A DNA stretch of 64,000 bases from JBDIAG01 sp963835085 (GTDB lineage Bacteria > Actinomycetota > Actinomycetes > Actinomycetales > CAWJMD01): contig CAWIED010000001.1 in the NCBI GenBank assembly GCA_963835085.1, forward strand, positions 930,001-994,000, given 5' to 3'. The number at the start of each line of letters is the position of its first letter. Position 1 is the first letter of the stretch. Below the pieces are notes generated by a model. That model made no database searches. It worked only from the letters and a program-made list of their open reading frames with translations, and had not been told where the DNA came from. Made by a program: the position numbers and the translations under genes. This document shows, in pieces, positions 54,668 to 63,273 of this stretch.

Positions 54668-55552
54668 TTACGCTGCCCGATTGTTGTCGAGCCATTCTAA
54701 CTCTACTTCATTCGGAGTCCGGTAGTCAATTGCCGAATGAAGCCTTCTCGTGTTGTACCTCAATTCGATGTATGCGGTCACGTCTTTGCGGGCGCGCTCC
54801 CTTGTCGGATACACGGTCCGGTTGCACCGTTCATTCTTCAATGTCCCATTAAAGGACTCGGCCCAGGCATTGTCGTAGCACACGCCGGTCTTACCAACCG
54901 ACCTGCGGATCCCGTGTCTCTTCGCTGCCACCGAGAAATCAGCGGAGGTATATTGCGTCCCCCGGTCCGAGTGGAATATACTGACTTTCGATGTGATATG
55001 CACGCGATGGGCGGCCATGTCCAGTGCCTCGATGACTAGATCCGCGGTCATCGTCGAATCCATGGCGTACCCGACGACTTTCTTGCTGAAGCAATCCAGG
55101 ACCGTCGCCAAATACAACCAGCCTTCCCACGTCCTGATGTAGGTAATATCGCCCACCAGTTTGGCGCCGGGGGCGGTCGCGGTGAAGTCCCGGCGCACCA
55201 GGTCCGGCAGGTCCGTTGCATCGCCAGCGATCGTCGTGGTCGGCCGGAACGGCTTGGGCTGGCAGGGTTCCAGGTCCAGGTCACGCATGATGACCCGCAC
55301 CGTGTCGTCATCGATCTGCTCCCCGTCACGCAGCAACTGGGCATGCACTCGTCGGTACCCGTAGGTGGAGTCTGAGTCGAGGAAGATCTCGCGGATCAAC
55401 CGTTCGAACCGAGCCCGCGTGATGTCACGAGGCGATGGCGAATGATTCTTCCAGGTGTAGAACCCAGACCGGGAAACACCCAACACGACACACATCACAG
55501 AAATGGCGTGATTGCCTTCTTCGCTGGCGATGAACTCGTACACGCCCGTCAC
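54668..55552 (-). CDS. IS3-family transposase OrfB (DDE domain)
   Basis: The 294-residue integrase-core protein has HTH_21 CVVLGVSRSGFYTW, STYGYRRVH..LL, first Asp in VGDITYIRTWEGWLYLATVLD, second Asp in IFHSDRGTQYTS and Glu in NAWAESFNGTLKNE. All three catalytic residues are intact. It starts with GTG overlapping the OrfA stop; the functional transposase is normally an OrfAB fusion made by -1 frameshifting. Confidence 0.95.
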   Translation of the reverse strand: MTGVYEFIASEEGNHAISVMCVVLGVSRSGFYTWKNHSPSPRDITRARFERLIREIFLDSDSTYGYRRVHAQLLRDGEQIDDDTVRVIMRDLDLEPCQPKPFRPTTTIAGDATDLPDLVRRDFTATAPGAKLVGDITYIRTWEGWLYLATVLDCFSKKVVGYAMDSTMTADLVIEALDMAAHRVHITSKVSIFHSDRGTQYTSADFSVAAKRHGIRRSVGKTGVCYDNAWAESFNGTLKNERCNRTVYPTRERARKDVTAYIELRYNTRRLHSAIDYRTPNEVELEWLDNNRAA

Positions 55553-55833
55553 GGACGAGACTTCTTCGCGAAGAAGGCGGTGGCTTTTCCCAGGATATCA
55601 ACCTCCTCCTCCAGGGACTTCACCCGGCGACGCAATCGCTTCAGTTCTTCCGCCTCAGACTCGCTGATCTCTTCCTCCACAGGATTCTCCACTCGGTGCG
55701 CAGCAACCCACCGCGACACCGACTGCGACGACACATTATTCTCTTTCGCAACATCAGCGATAGCCCGCGAATGCTCCACGACCTCGCGGACCACCGACTC
55801 CTTAAACTGCTCCGAGAACTTCCGAGTTGCCAT
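55549..55833 (-). CDS. IS3-family transposase OrfA (helix-turn-helix)
   Basis: The 94-residue protein has a HTH (FSEQFKESVVREVVEHSRAI then ADVAKENNVSSQSVSRWV) and a C-terminal leucine-zipper-like helix (ELKRLRRRVKSLEEEVDILGKA). It binds the IS ends. ATG 55833 has GGAG six bases upstream. It ends FFAKKSRP at an AAGAAG stretch where frameshifting into OrfB would occur. Confidence 0.92.
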   Translation of the reverse strand: MATRKFSEQFKESVVREVVEHSRAIADVAKENNVSSQSVSRWVAAHRVENPVEEEISESEAEELKRLRRRVKSLEEEVDILGKATAFFAKKSRP

Positions 55834-55923
55834 CCCAAACTCCAATTCCGTTCAGCCTCAACAATAGTCGAGGTACTGTCCGAAAAACGCCGGGCGGGTC
55901 AAGCCGCGGGGTGTGGTGCGCGC

Positions 55924-57222
55924 TTATCGCACTGGGTGCTGGTCTGCAGGCGGTTGTTCGACTGGTTGCTCTTTGGCCGACGGTTGGTCGCCCTCAGCCG
56001 CCTCGGCAACTGGTCGCGGGAGCACGAGGGGGTCAACCGCCGGTTGTTCGACCGGTGGTGGATGACGAACGGCCTCCTGGGCGACTGGTGTCGACTCGCC
56101 CAGCATGATGCGGTAGTCCACCAGCAACGACTGCACCTGTGCCCGGATCACCTCTGCCGACAACCCCGCGTCGGGCACGGCGTGCTGCATGCTGCGTGCG
56201 ATCCGGGTCATCCGGGCGGCCTCGTCACCAGGATCGGGTTGGTCGGCCAACCGCAGGGCCAACTCATAGCTCACGTCGGCCACCTCCTCGAGGGCCTCGA
56301 GGTACGTCCCGGGCACGCGTTCACCGGTCTGCAGCGAGATCGTCGTGCGTCGCAACAGCACCCGGGTGTTGCGTATTGCCCGGTCTAGGGGCTCCAGCAC
56401 CACGGCAACAGCCTGCGCTTCGGTGCGCCGGCTGCGGTGCCAGGGCGTGTAGCGGATGAGTTCCAGCGAGTCCTCGTTGTAGCCGCGAAGCACGCTGAGC
56501 GCGTAGTCGGTGGCGCGGGCGTCGTCGAGCGCCTGTTCGGCACCGGGCAGATCGTCGGTACGCAGCGCGGTGGCGGCCCGCGCCAGCAGTTCACCGATGG
56601 TGTCGAGGATGGTGGCAGCCTGCCGGCGCGAGCGACGCAACGCCGACCTCGGCACGACAGCAGCCATCAGCAAGGCCACCATCGAGCCGATGAGCGCCTC
56701 GAACCAGCGACCGAAGGCCGCATGCGCGCCCCCATACGTGCTGCCGGCCAACAGCGCCACGACCGAGGCCTGCACACCTGCCTGGGTCACCATCAGGTTT
56801 CCCGCTCCGAGCAGGGCCGCGCCCGACATCGCCACGACCACGATGAGGGCCACCTGCCAGGGGCCGATGCCCACCAGTCGTACGAAGCCTTCGCCCACGA
56901 AGGCCCCAACCGCCACGCCGACGGTGACCTCCAATGCCCGATGCAGCCGTTGTCCGTACGACATGCCGAGGGTCAGCATGGCGGCCACCGGCGCGAACAA
57001 CGGCACGAGCACGTCGAACACATAGCGCGCGATGGCGTACGACACCGCTGCAGCCACCGCGCACTGGGCGATGAACACGGCCTTCTGCCTCAGGTCGCGA
57101 GCGCGCCGCTGCGCCTGTCGCCGCGTCAGGTCTGCTGAGACGTCGAACACGCGGCCGCCGAGATCGGCGCCCCGGCGCAACAGGGCGCCGGGCGTCGGCG
57201 CTGCTCGAGAATCCTCGTTCAC
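55924..57222 (-). CDS. FUSC/aromatic-acid-exporter-like membrane protein
   Basis: The 432-residue protein has about five to six TM helices in residues 45-195 (ALYVFDVLVPLFAPVAAMLTLG-like FAPVAAMLTLGMSYGQRL, GVAVGAFVGEGFVRL..IG) and a long soluble helical region. A Pro/Val-rich tail ends it (EQPAVDP..EQPVEQPPADQ). This is the FUSC/DUF939 layout; substrates are unknown. GTG 57222. It is convergent to recX across the IS3 element. Confidence 0.82.
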   Translation of the reverse strand: MNEDSRAAPTPGALLRRGADLGGRVFDVSADLTRRQAQRRARDLRQKAVFIAQCAVAAAVSYAIARYVFDVLVPLFAPVAAMLTLGMSYGQRLHRALEVTVGVAVGAFVGEGFVRLVGIGPWQVALIVVVAMSGAALLGAGNLMVTQAGVQASVVALLAGSTYGGAHAAFGRWFEALIGSMVALLMAAVVPRSALRRSRRQAATILDTIGELLARAATALRTDDLPGAEQALDDARATDYALSVLRGYNEDSLELIRYTPWHRSRRTEAQAVAVVLEPLDRAIRNTRVLLRRTTISLQTGERVPGTYLEALEEVADVSYELALRLADQPDPGDEAARMTRIARSMQHAVPDAGLSAEVIRAQVQSLLVDYRIMLGESTPVAQEAVRHPPPVEQPAVDPLVLPRPVAEAAEGDQPSAKEQPVEQPPADQHPVR

Positions 57223-57404
57223 GATCCAAGTGTGACGTCATCGTGGTGAGGTTTCGCGGAGGATGAGGTCGACCACCCGGATGCCCTGTGTCGATCCTGT
57301 GCAGGAGCGCGTCAAGGCGGTTGTCGACGAGCGTCGCGCAGGGTCACGCATCGTCCGGGCGCGGGAGCCGGTAGCCTGCGAACCCAGGCAGGGAGGGAGG
57401 CGAC

Positions 57405-59081
57405 GTGTCACAGGCGATGGGTTTGGCCGTGCTCTTGGTGTGCGTCGCCCTGGGCGTAGGCGCATTGCTGTTGGGGCGCCGTGAGGCTGCCAGCGCTCGC
57501 CAGCGCGCCGAGGCCGACGCCGCGCAGCGGCGGGAGGCCGCCCACGTAGAGGCGGAGGAGATCCGCCGGGGGGCCGCAGCCGTCCTCGAGGAGGCGCGCA
57601 GGGCGCGCGAGGCCGCCGCTGCAGAGCGCGACGAGGCGCTCGAAGACCTGCGGGCCCGTGAGGCACGCCTCGACAAACGTGAGCACAGAGTCGCCGATAG
57701 GGCTCAGGTCCTCGACGCCGAGGAGCAGGCCCTCGATAGTCAGCGGCAGCAGCTCCGGCTGGCCCAGGAAGAGGCCAGGGCGGGGGAGCAGGCGTTGGCA
57801 CTCCGTCAGGCCAAGCACGAGGCCGGTGTCGCGCGCACCATGGCCGAGATCGCCGAGTTGAAGCGGCGCGGCGAAGACGAGGCCGGCGAGGTGGTGCACG
57901 CGGCGCAACGTTCGGCCGCCGACCTGGCCGATCAGGCCCGTCAGCAGCTCGAACGCATTGCCAATCTCACGCCTGACGACGCCCGCCAGGAGGTGGTCGA
58001 CCGGGAGGTCGCCGGCGCTCGCAGACAGGCGTTGGTGACCGTGCGTCAGATCGAAGACGATGCGCGTGCCGAGGGAGAGCTGCGAGCCCGCAAGATCGTG
58101 GCTGACAGCATCCAGCGGGTAGCTGCAGAACAGACCGCTGAATCCGTGGTCTCCATCGTGCAGCTGCCGGCCGAGGACATGAAGGGCCGCATCATCGGGC
58201 GCGAGGGCCGCAATATCCGCACGTTCGAGGCCGTCACAGGCGTCAACCTCGTCATCGACGACACGCCAGGGGCTGTCTTGTTGTCGTGTTTCGACCCAGT
58301 GCGCCGCGAGCGCGCCCGGGTCGCTCTCGACGCGCTGGTGCTCGACGGACGCATTCACCCGCAGCGCATCGAGGCGGCCTATGCCGAGGCCACCGAGGAG
58401 GTAGAGCGCCTGATCGACCGGGCCGGTCGCCTTGCCGTGGAGCAGGTGGGTATCACCAATCTGCCTCCCGAGCTGGTGCATACGCTCGGCAGCTTGCGCT
58501 ACCGAACCTCCTACGGGCAGAACGTGCTCGGGCACCTGGTAGAGACGGCGCACATTGCCGGGCTGATGGCCGCAGAGCTCGGCACCGACGTGGCCCTGGC
58601 CAGGCGCTGCGCCTTCCTGCACGACATCGGCAAGGCCCTGACGCACGAGGTCGAGGGCACCCACGCCCTCGTGGGCGCGGATCTTGCCCGCCGCTACGGC
58701 GAGAGCGAGGACGTTGTGCATGCCATCGCCGCCCACCACAACGAGGTGCATCCCGAGACCGTGGAGGCGGTCCTGACGCAAGCTTCCGACGCCTGCTCCG
58801 GAGGCCGACCCGGCGCCCGACGTGAGGCCCTGGAGTCCTATGTCGAGCGGCTGGGCCGCATCGAGTCGATTGCCGTGGCCCATGAAGGCGTTGAGAAGGT
58901 CTATGCCATGTCGGCCGGCCGCGAACTGCGCGTCATGGTGCAACCCGAGGTCGTCGACGACATGGCCGCCGATCTGCTGGCCCGCGACATCGCAGCCCAG
59001 ATCGCGGACGAACTGACCTATCCGGGCCAGATCAAGGTCACAGTGGTGCGTGAGTCGAGGGCCAGTGCCACGGCGTCGTAG
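57405..59081 (+). CDS. rny: Ribonuclease Y
   Basis: RNase Y is a membrane-anchored endoribonuclease that starts mRNA decay. The 558-residue protein has one N-terminal TM helix (6-24), a coiled coil (about 25-190), a KH domain with GRIIGREGRNIRTFE, and an HD domain with HDIGKALTHEVEG and AHHNEVHPETVEA. GTG 57405 follows GGGAGGGAGG. The position between recX and miaB fits Propionibacteriales-type chromosomes. A 30 bp tandem duplication covers its stop codon. Confidence 0.95.
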   Translation: MSQAMGLAVLLVCVALGVGALLLGRREAASARQRAEADAAQRREAAHVEAEEIRRGAAAVLEEARRAREAAAAERDEALEDLRAREARLDKREHRVADRAQVLDAEEQALDSQRQQLRLAQEEARAGEQALALRQAKHEAGVARTMAEIAELKRRGEDEAGEVVHAAQRSAADLADQARQQLERIANLTPDDARQEVVDREVAGARRQALVTVRQIEDDARAEGELRARKIVADSIQRVAAEQTAESVVSIVQLPAEDMKGRIIGREGRNIRTFEAVTGVNLVIDDTPGAVLLSCFDPVRRERARVALDALVLDGRIHPQRIEAAYAEATEEVERLIDRAGRLAVEQVGITNLPPELVHTLGSLRYRTSYGQNVLGHLVETAHIAGLMAAELGTDVALARRCAFLHDIGKALTHEVEGTHALVGADLARRYGESEDVVHAIAAHHNEVHPETVEAVLTQASDACSGGRPGARREALESYVERLGRIESIAVAHEGVEKVYAMSAGRELRVMVQPEVVDDMAADLLARDIAAQIADELTYPGQIKVTVVRESRASATAS

Positions 59082-59122
59082 CCGTAGTCGCCCAGCGCCA
59101 CGGCGTCGTAGCCGTAGTCGCA
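59063..59122. repeat. 30 bp tandem duplication over the rny stop
   Basis: CAGTGCCACGGCGTCGTAGC and the following ten bases (59063-59092) are repeated at 59093-59122 with two differences. The rny stop TAG (59079-59081) lies in the first unit, and an in-frame copy of it lies in the second. Confidence 0.9.
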
Positions 59123-59172
59123 CTGAACCGGGATCTCGGCACTCCGAATGAGGGCCTAGGATTTCATTCAGA

Positions 59173-60654
59173 ATGAGGACTTACGACGTGCGCACCTACG
59201 GGTGCCAGATGAACGTGCACGACTCCGAGCGACTGGCCGGCCTGCTGGAAGACGCAGGGCTTTCCCGGCTGCCCTCCGGAGCCGATCCCGACACTGCCGA
59301 TGTGGTCGTGTTCAATACCTGCGCGGTCCGCGAAAACGCCGACAACAAGCTGTACGGCAATCTCGGTCATCTCGCTCCCGTTAAGCGGGCCAACCCCGGC
59401 ATGCAGATCGCCGTCGGCGGCTGCCTCGCGCAGAAGGACCGCGACACCATCGTCCGCAAGGCGCCCTGGGTCGACGTCGTGTTCGGCACTCACAACCTGG
59501 GCTCGCTGCCGGCCCTGCTGGAGCGGGCCCGGCACAACGACGAAGCCCAGGTCGAGATCCTGGAGTCGCTCGAGGTCTTCCCTTCCACGCTCCCCACCCG
59601 CCGCGAGTCGGCCTACGCAGGCTGGGTCTCCATCAGCGTCGGCTGCAACAACACCTGCACGTTCTGCATCGTGCCGAGTCTGCGCGGCAAGGAGAAGGAC
59701 CGTCGGCCGGGCGACATCCTCGCGGAAGTCGAGGCGCTGGTGGCCGACGGCGTGGTGGAGGTGACGCTGCTCGGGCAGAACGTGAACACCTACGGCGTGG
59801 AGTTCGGCGATCGCGGCGCGTTCGCCAAACTGCTCCGGGCGTGCGGCGACATCGAGGGGCTCGAGCGGGTGCGCTTCACAAGCCCGCATCCCGCCGCGTT
59901 CACCACAGACGTGATCGAGGCCATGGCGCAGACCCCGAACGTGATGCCGCAACTGCACATGCCGCTGCAGTCGGGTTCCGACCGGGTGCTCCGGGCGATG
60001 CGCCGCTCGTATCGCAGCACCCGCTTCCTCGATATCCTCGCCGAGGTGCGCGAGCACCTCCCGCACGCGGCCATCAGCACCGACATCATCGTTGGGTTCC
60101 CCGGCGAGACCGAAGCCGACTTCGAGAGCACGCTCGACGTGGTGCGCGCGGCCCGGTTCGCGCAGGCCTTCACCTTCCAGTACTCCATCCGACCGGGCAC
60201 CCCAGCCGCTGACCTGCCTGAGCAGCTCCCGAAAGCTGTTGTGCAGCAACGATATGAACGCCTCCTCAAGGTGCAGGAGGAGATCTCCTGGGCCGAGAAC
60301 CGCGCGCTGGTCGGTCGGCAGGTGGAGGTTCTGGTGGCCGAAGGCGAAGGCCGTAAGGACGGTGCCACGGCGCGGTTGTCAGGCCGGGCACGCGATAACC
60401 GGCTCGTGCACGTGGGCCAGCCTGAAGGGGTCGAGCCTCCCCGGCCAGGCGACTTTGTGACGGCTGAAGTCACCTATGCCGCCCCGCACCACCTGGTGGC
60501 CGACTCCGGCGTCGACGGCGGCCTGTTCGACGTGCGCCGGTCCCGCTCCGGCGACGCCTGGCAGCGTCGAGCGGCGGCCGCTGCCGAAGCCGAGAAGTCG
60601 TCCACCCCCGGGGTTGCGCTCGGGTTGCCCAAACTGCGCGTCGGTCTGGGCTGA
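59173..60654 (+). CDS. miaB: tRNA-2-methylthio-N6-dimethylallyladenosine synthase
   Basis: MiaB methylthiolates i6A37 of tRNAs reading UNN codons, after MiaA. The 493-residue radical SAM protein has YGCQMNVHDSE, FNTCAVRENAD and GGCLAQ (auxiliary cluster cysteines), and the SAM motif CNNTCTFCIVPSLRGKE. DIIVGFPGETEADF and a TRAM domain follow. The MiaB-specific CIVP..RG..RSR region is seen as CIVPSLRGKEKDRRP. A C-terminal extension of about 60 residues is unconserved. miaA is 1.6 kb downstream. Confidence 0.97.
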   Translation: MRTYDVRTYGCQMNVHDSERLAGLLEDAGLSRLPSGADPDTADVVVFNTCAVRENADNKLYGNLGHLAPVKRANPGMQIAVGGCLAQKDRDTIVRKAPWVDVVFGTHNLGSLPALLERARHNDEAQVEILESLEVFPSTLPTRRESAYAGWVSISVGCNNTCTFCIVPSLRGKEKDRRPGDILAEVEALVADGVVEVTLLGQNVNTYGVEFGDRGAFAKLLRACGDIEGLERVRFTSPHPAAFTTDVIEAMAQTPNVMPQLHMPLQSGSDRVLRAMRRSYRSTRFLDILAEVREHLPHAAISTDIIVGFPGETEADFESTLDVVRAARFAQAFTFQYSIRPGTPAADLPEQLPKAVVQQRYERLLKVQEEISWAENRALVGRQVEVLVAEGEGRKDGATARLSGRARDNRLVHVGQPEGVEPPRPGDFVTAEVTYAAPHHLVADSGVDGGLFDVRRSRSGDAWQRRAAAAAEAEKSSTPGVALGLPKLRVGLG

Positions 60655-60741
60655 GGCTTGCGCCCGCGTCGACTCGGCCGGGCGGGCTGTCGCCATGGGC
60701 GGCTGCGAGTGTCTGGGTGCTAGCGGCCGGTTAGACCGGTC

Positions 60742-61020
60742 GGTGTCCGGAATCCGGCGTCAGTGCCCGCTGATGAAATCGGCTGAGCACAAGACCCCAG
60801 CCCGCCGCACCGATCGAGCTCCCGCCAACAGGGCCGCCCAACCTTCGCCGCTCTGGCACGATCGCGCGTCCACTTGTCGCGTTCTTCGCCCATCCGTCGC
60901 CCCCTTGGTGACATCCCCGCGAACAACGTCACACGTCGACGAACCTAGTGCGGTCCAGCCCTGAGACCCCGGATCAGTGCCCGCGCAGACACCCGACCCC
61001 GTGGCATTGATCGGATTAGT
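60742..61020. repeat. Dispersed repeat, copy B (about 279 bp)
   Basis: This segment fills most of the gap between miaB and the YbjQ-like gene and is collinear with copy A (30788-31120). The match begins at GGTGTCCGGAATCCGGCG and ends at ATTAGT, where it meets the stop codon of the YbjQ-like gene. On the minus strand both copies could encode MTLFA..SPR..R.GEERD.WTRDRAR, but no ribosome site supports a gene. Confidence 0.8.
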
Positions 61021-61417
61021 GCCCTGAACCACCCATCGGCGACTCGCTCTGCCGGGCCAGCTGTCCCGATTGAGCGGTGGCGCCCGGCTCGCCCTCGGGG
61101 ATGGGAGAGACCACCATGGCCGTGCCGTAGGCACAGACCTCTGTGAAGTTCTGGCCGATGGAGCCGGTGTCGAAGCGCATGGCCACCACCGCGTTGGCGC
61201 CTCGGCGCTCGGCCTCCTGGACCATCCGATGCATGACCTCTTGGCGCGACTCATAGACAATTTTCGTAAATTCGGTGATTTCGCCACCGCCCATCGACCG
61301 AAAGCCCGCCACGAAGTTCGCACCGATGTTGGCGCTGCGCACGGTCATGCCCATGACCTCTCCCAGCACCGCCTCAGTGCGGTAGCCGGGAACGTCGAAT
61401 GTCGTCACCACGATCAT
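61016..61417 (-). CDS. YbjQ/DUF74-family protein
   Basis: The 133-residue protein is MIVVTTFDVPGYRTEAVLGE then VMGMTVRSANIG.NF.AG.R.. GGEI.E.TK...ESR..V..RM..EAE..GANAVVAMRFDT.....F.EV.AYGTA. This is the YbjQ (UPF0145) pentamer fold of unknown function. The C-terminal 25 residues (Gln/Ser/Gly rich) are extra. ATG 61417 has GGAGGCAG upstream. The frame is open further up only because it reads a 15 bp repeat. Confidence 0.92.
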   Translation of the reverse strand: MIVVTTFDVPGYRTEAVLGEVMGMTVRSANIGANFVAGFRSMGGGEITEFTKIVYESRQEVMHRMVQEAERRGANAVVAMRFDTGSIGQNFTEVCAYGTAMVVSPIPEGEPGATAQSGQLARQSESPMGGSGH

Positions 61418-61469
61418 GTGCTGCTGCCTCCAGGGGTCTGAATACTTCGTGTGTCTGAAACGCCGTGCG

Positions 61470-61514
61470 CGTCTGAACACCGTGCGTCTGAACACCGTGC
61501 GTCTGAACACCGTG
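61470..61514. repeat. 15 bp tandem repeat upstream of the YbjQ-like gene
   Basis: Three perfect units of CGTCTGAACACCGTG (61470-61484, 61485-61499, 61500-61514) with decayed units on both sides. It lies 53-97 bp before the start codon of the minus-strand gene, within the likely leader or promoter. The rest of the 352 bp gap between this gene and the antitoxin gene holds no gene. Confidence 0.92.
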
Positions 61515-61769
61515 CGCCCGAAGCCGTCGTGTGTCCGAGGCGTGTGCTGTCTCGAACCATTCCGTGCCGTGAACATTGTGTTCTCTCGAAGCATCGCTGT
61601 CTCGGAAATGCCCTCGCGACGAACACACCGACGGCCGAAGGGCGTGCAGGCACATAACCACTGCGGTTATTTCCCGGCGCGCCCTAACCGAGACACGTAC
61701 ACCAAAGCATCGACCCCGGGCCTGTCTCACAGGCTCGGGGTCGGAACAGCATGCGATCCTTCGTTGGAG

Positions 61770-61961
61770 CTACTGGCCGATCCGCTCGTCGGCGGCCTGC
61801 TGAACGGCGTCGATCTGGCTGCTGAACTTACCGCCCAGGGCGGAGTCCACTGCATCGCCACCCTTCTCGATCACCTGGTCGGAGACCTGCTCCACCTGCT
61901 CGGGATGGTTCGCCAAGGCGCTCTCAGCCTTTTCACGGATGTTGTCGAACATGCCACCCAT
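61770..61961 (-). CDS. MT0933-like antitoxin-family small protein
   Basis: The 63-residue acidic protein is MGGMFDNIREKAESALANHP then EQVEQVSDQVIEKGGDAVDS and ALGGKFSSQIDAVQQAADER. The heptad-like K/E/A pattern with D.I.EK and GGK.S.QID is that of the MT0933/Rv0909 antitoxin family (PF14013). No toxin gene is next to it, so an antitoxin role is unproven. ATG 61961 has GGAGG five bases upstream. Confidence 0.8.
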   Translation of the reverse strand: MGGMFDNIREKAESALANHPEQVEQVSDQVIEKGGDAVDSALGGKFSSQIDAVQQAADERIGQ

Positions 61962-62104
61962 GCGCTGCCTCCTTCGTCCCCGGCATCTCCGAGGTCACCT
62001 GCCAGGGAACCTTAGAATCCGCAGACTCGCCAGTGGAAATGCGCGACACGCCGAGAAGGAGTCGCGTCCTCGTATCCCTGGCCGGCCGCGATCCAGGCCA
62101 GGCC

Positions 62105-62223
62105 GCTTCGGTGACAACGGGGCTTCGGTGACGACGGGGCTTCGGTGACAACGGGGCTTCGGTGACAATGGGGCTTCGGTGACAATGGGGCTTCGGTGAC
62201 AATGGGGCTTCGGTGACAATGGG
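62105..62223. repeat. 17 bp tandem repeat, seven copies, abutting miaA
   Basis: Seven uninterrupted units of GCTTCGGTGACAATGGG (first three with AAC/GAC variants) run from 62105 to 62223 and stop three bases before the miaA GTG start. The last four units are identical. The repeat occupies the place of the ribosome site and promoter. Confidence 0.95.
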
Positions 62224-62226
62224 CAG

Positions 62227-63198
62227 GTGAATCCGCAGGCTGGCCATCCGGTGCGTCATGAGGCAGCCACGCTTACTACACCGCTGATCGTCGTCGTCGG
62301 AGCCACAGGCACCGGCAAGTCGGATCTCGCGCTGGAGCTGGCTAGCAGACTGGGTGGCGAGATCGTCAACGCCGATGCCAGCCAGCTGTACCGGGGCATG
62401 GACATCGGCACCGCAAAACTGCCGCCGGCCGAGCGCCGCGGCATCGTCCATCATCAGCTCGACGTCCTCGATGTGCGCCAGACCGCCAGCGTCGCCGCCT
62501 ATCAGCGCGCCGCCCGTGCCGCAGTAGACGACATCGCCTCGCGCGGTCTGGTGCCCGTCCTCGTCGGTGGATCGGGTCTGTATGTCAAGGCCGTCCTCGA
62601 TCCCCTGGAGTTTCCTGGCACGGACGCCGACGTGCGGGCAGGCGTTCAGGAACGTGCGGAGCGAATCGGCCCTCGTGCTCTGCATGCGCAACTGGCCGAG
62701 CTCGATCCCGTGGCGGCGCAGGCGATCCATCCGGCCAATGTGCGCCGGGTGGTGCGCGCCCTGGAAGTCATCCAGTTGACCGGTCGCCCGTTCAGCGCCA
62801 CTCTTCCTCGTGACGGTTACCTACGCCCCACCGTGCAGCTCGGGTTGCGCCGCCCGCGTCCCGAGTTGGACGACGTGCTGGCCGTAAGGGTGCACCGAAT
62901 GCTGGCGAACGGATTCGTCGAGGAGGTGCGCGCACTGTTGCCGTTGGGCCTACGAGAGGGGCGAACCGCCAGAACTGCACTGGGTTACGCGCAACTGGTA
63001 CGCCATCTCGACGGTGAGCTGACCCTTGACGAGGCCGTTGAGCAGACGATCGCCGCTACGCGTGCCTTCGCCAAACGGCAGGGCACCTGGTTCGGCCGTG
63101 ACCAGAGAATCAGCTGGCTGCCAGCCGGGGCGAACCCCTTCGCACTGGCCGATGAGGCGATGCAGGTGATCAGCGCCGACCCGGTGGGGGCGCGCTAA
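62227..63198 (+). CDS. miaA: tRNA dimethylallyltransferase
   Basis: MiaA adds the dimethylallyl group to A37 of tRNAs. The 323-residue protein has P-loop GATGTGKSD (25-33), NADASQLYRGMDIGTAKL, HHQLDVLDV, LVGGSGLYVKAVLDPL, R.LEV...TGRP, and ALGY.Q. GTG 62227 is listed; GTG 62251 is an alternative. No good ribosome site is seen because the 17 bp repeat ends three bases upstream. dapF follows. Confidence 0.95.
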   Translation: MNPQAGHPVRHEAATLTTPLIVVVGATGTGKSDLALELASRLGGEIVNADASQLYRGMDIGTAKLPPAERRGIVHHQLDVLDVRQTASVAAYQRAARAAVDDIASRGLVPVLVGGSGLYVKAVLDPLEFPGTDADVRAGVQERAERIGPRALHAQLAELDPVAAQAIHPANVRRVVRALEVIQLTGRPFSATLPRDGYLRPTVQLGLRRPRPELDDVLAVRVHRMLANGFVEEVRALLPLGLREGRTARTALGYAQLVRHLDGELTLDEAVEQTIAATRAFAKRQGTWFGRDQRISWLPAGANPFALADEAMQVISADPVGAR

Positions 63199-63273
63199 CC
63201 GGCTGCCTCTCGTGGGCCGAGGGCTCAGGCGCGGTGCCAAGGCGGTCTTTCCTCGCCCGCCTATCCTGGACCC

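Larger units (their letters stand above)
54625..55901 (-). mobile_element. IS3-family insertion sequence, 1277 bp
   Basis: The ends start TGA and share GCCCGGCGTT.TTCGGACAGT (54631-54651, complement at 55875-55895) with two to three differences nearer the tips. The target AGC is duplicated (54622-54624 and 55902-55904). It carries orfA and orfB on the minus strand with a 4 bp overlap, as in the IS3 family. It sits 28 bp past the expected recX stop. Confidence 0.93.

Noticed and set aside
61933..62730. Long minus-strand frame over the 17 bp array and miaA
   Set aside because: It overlaps the well-supported miaA gene antisense and owes its openness to the repeat and GC bias.
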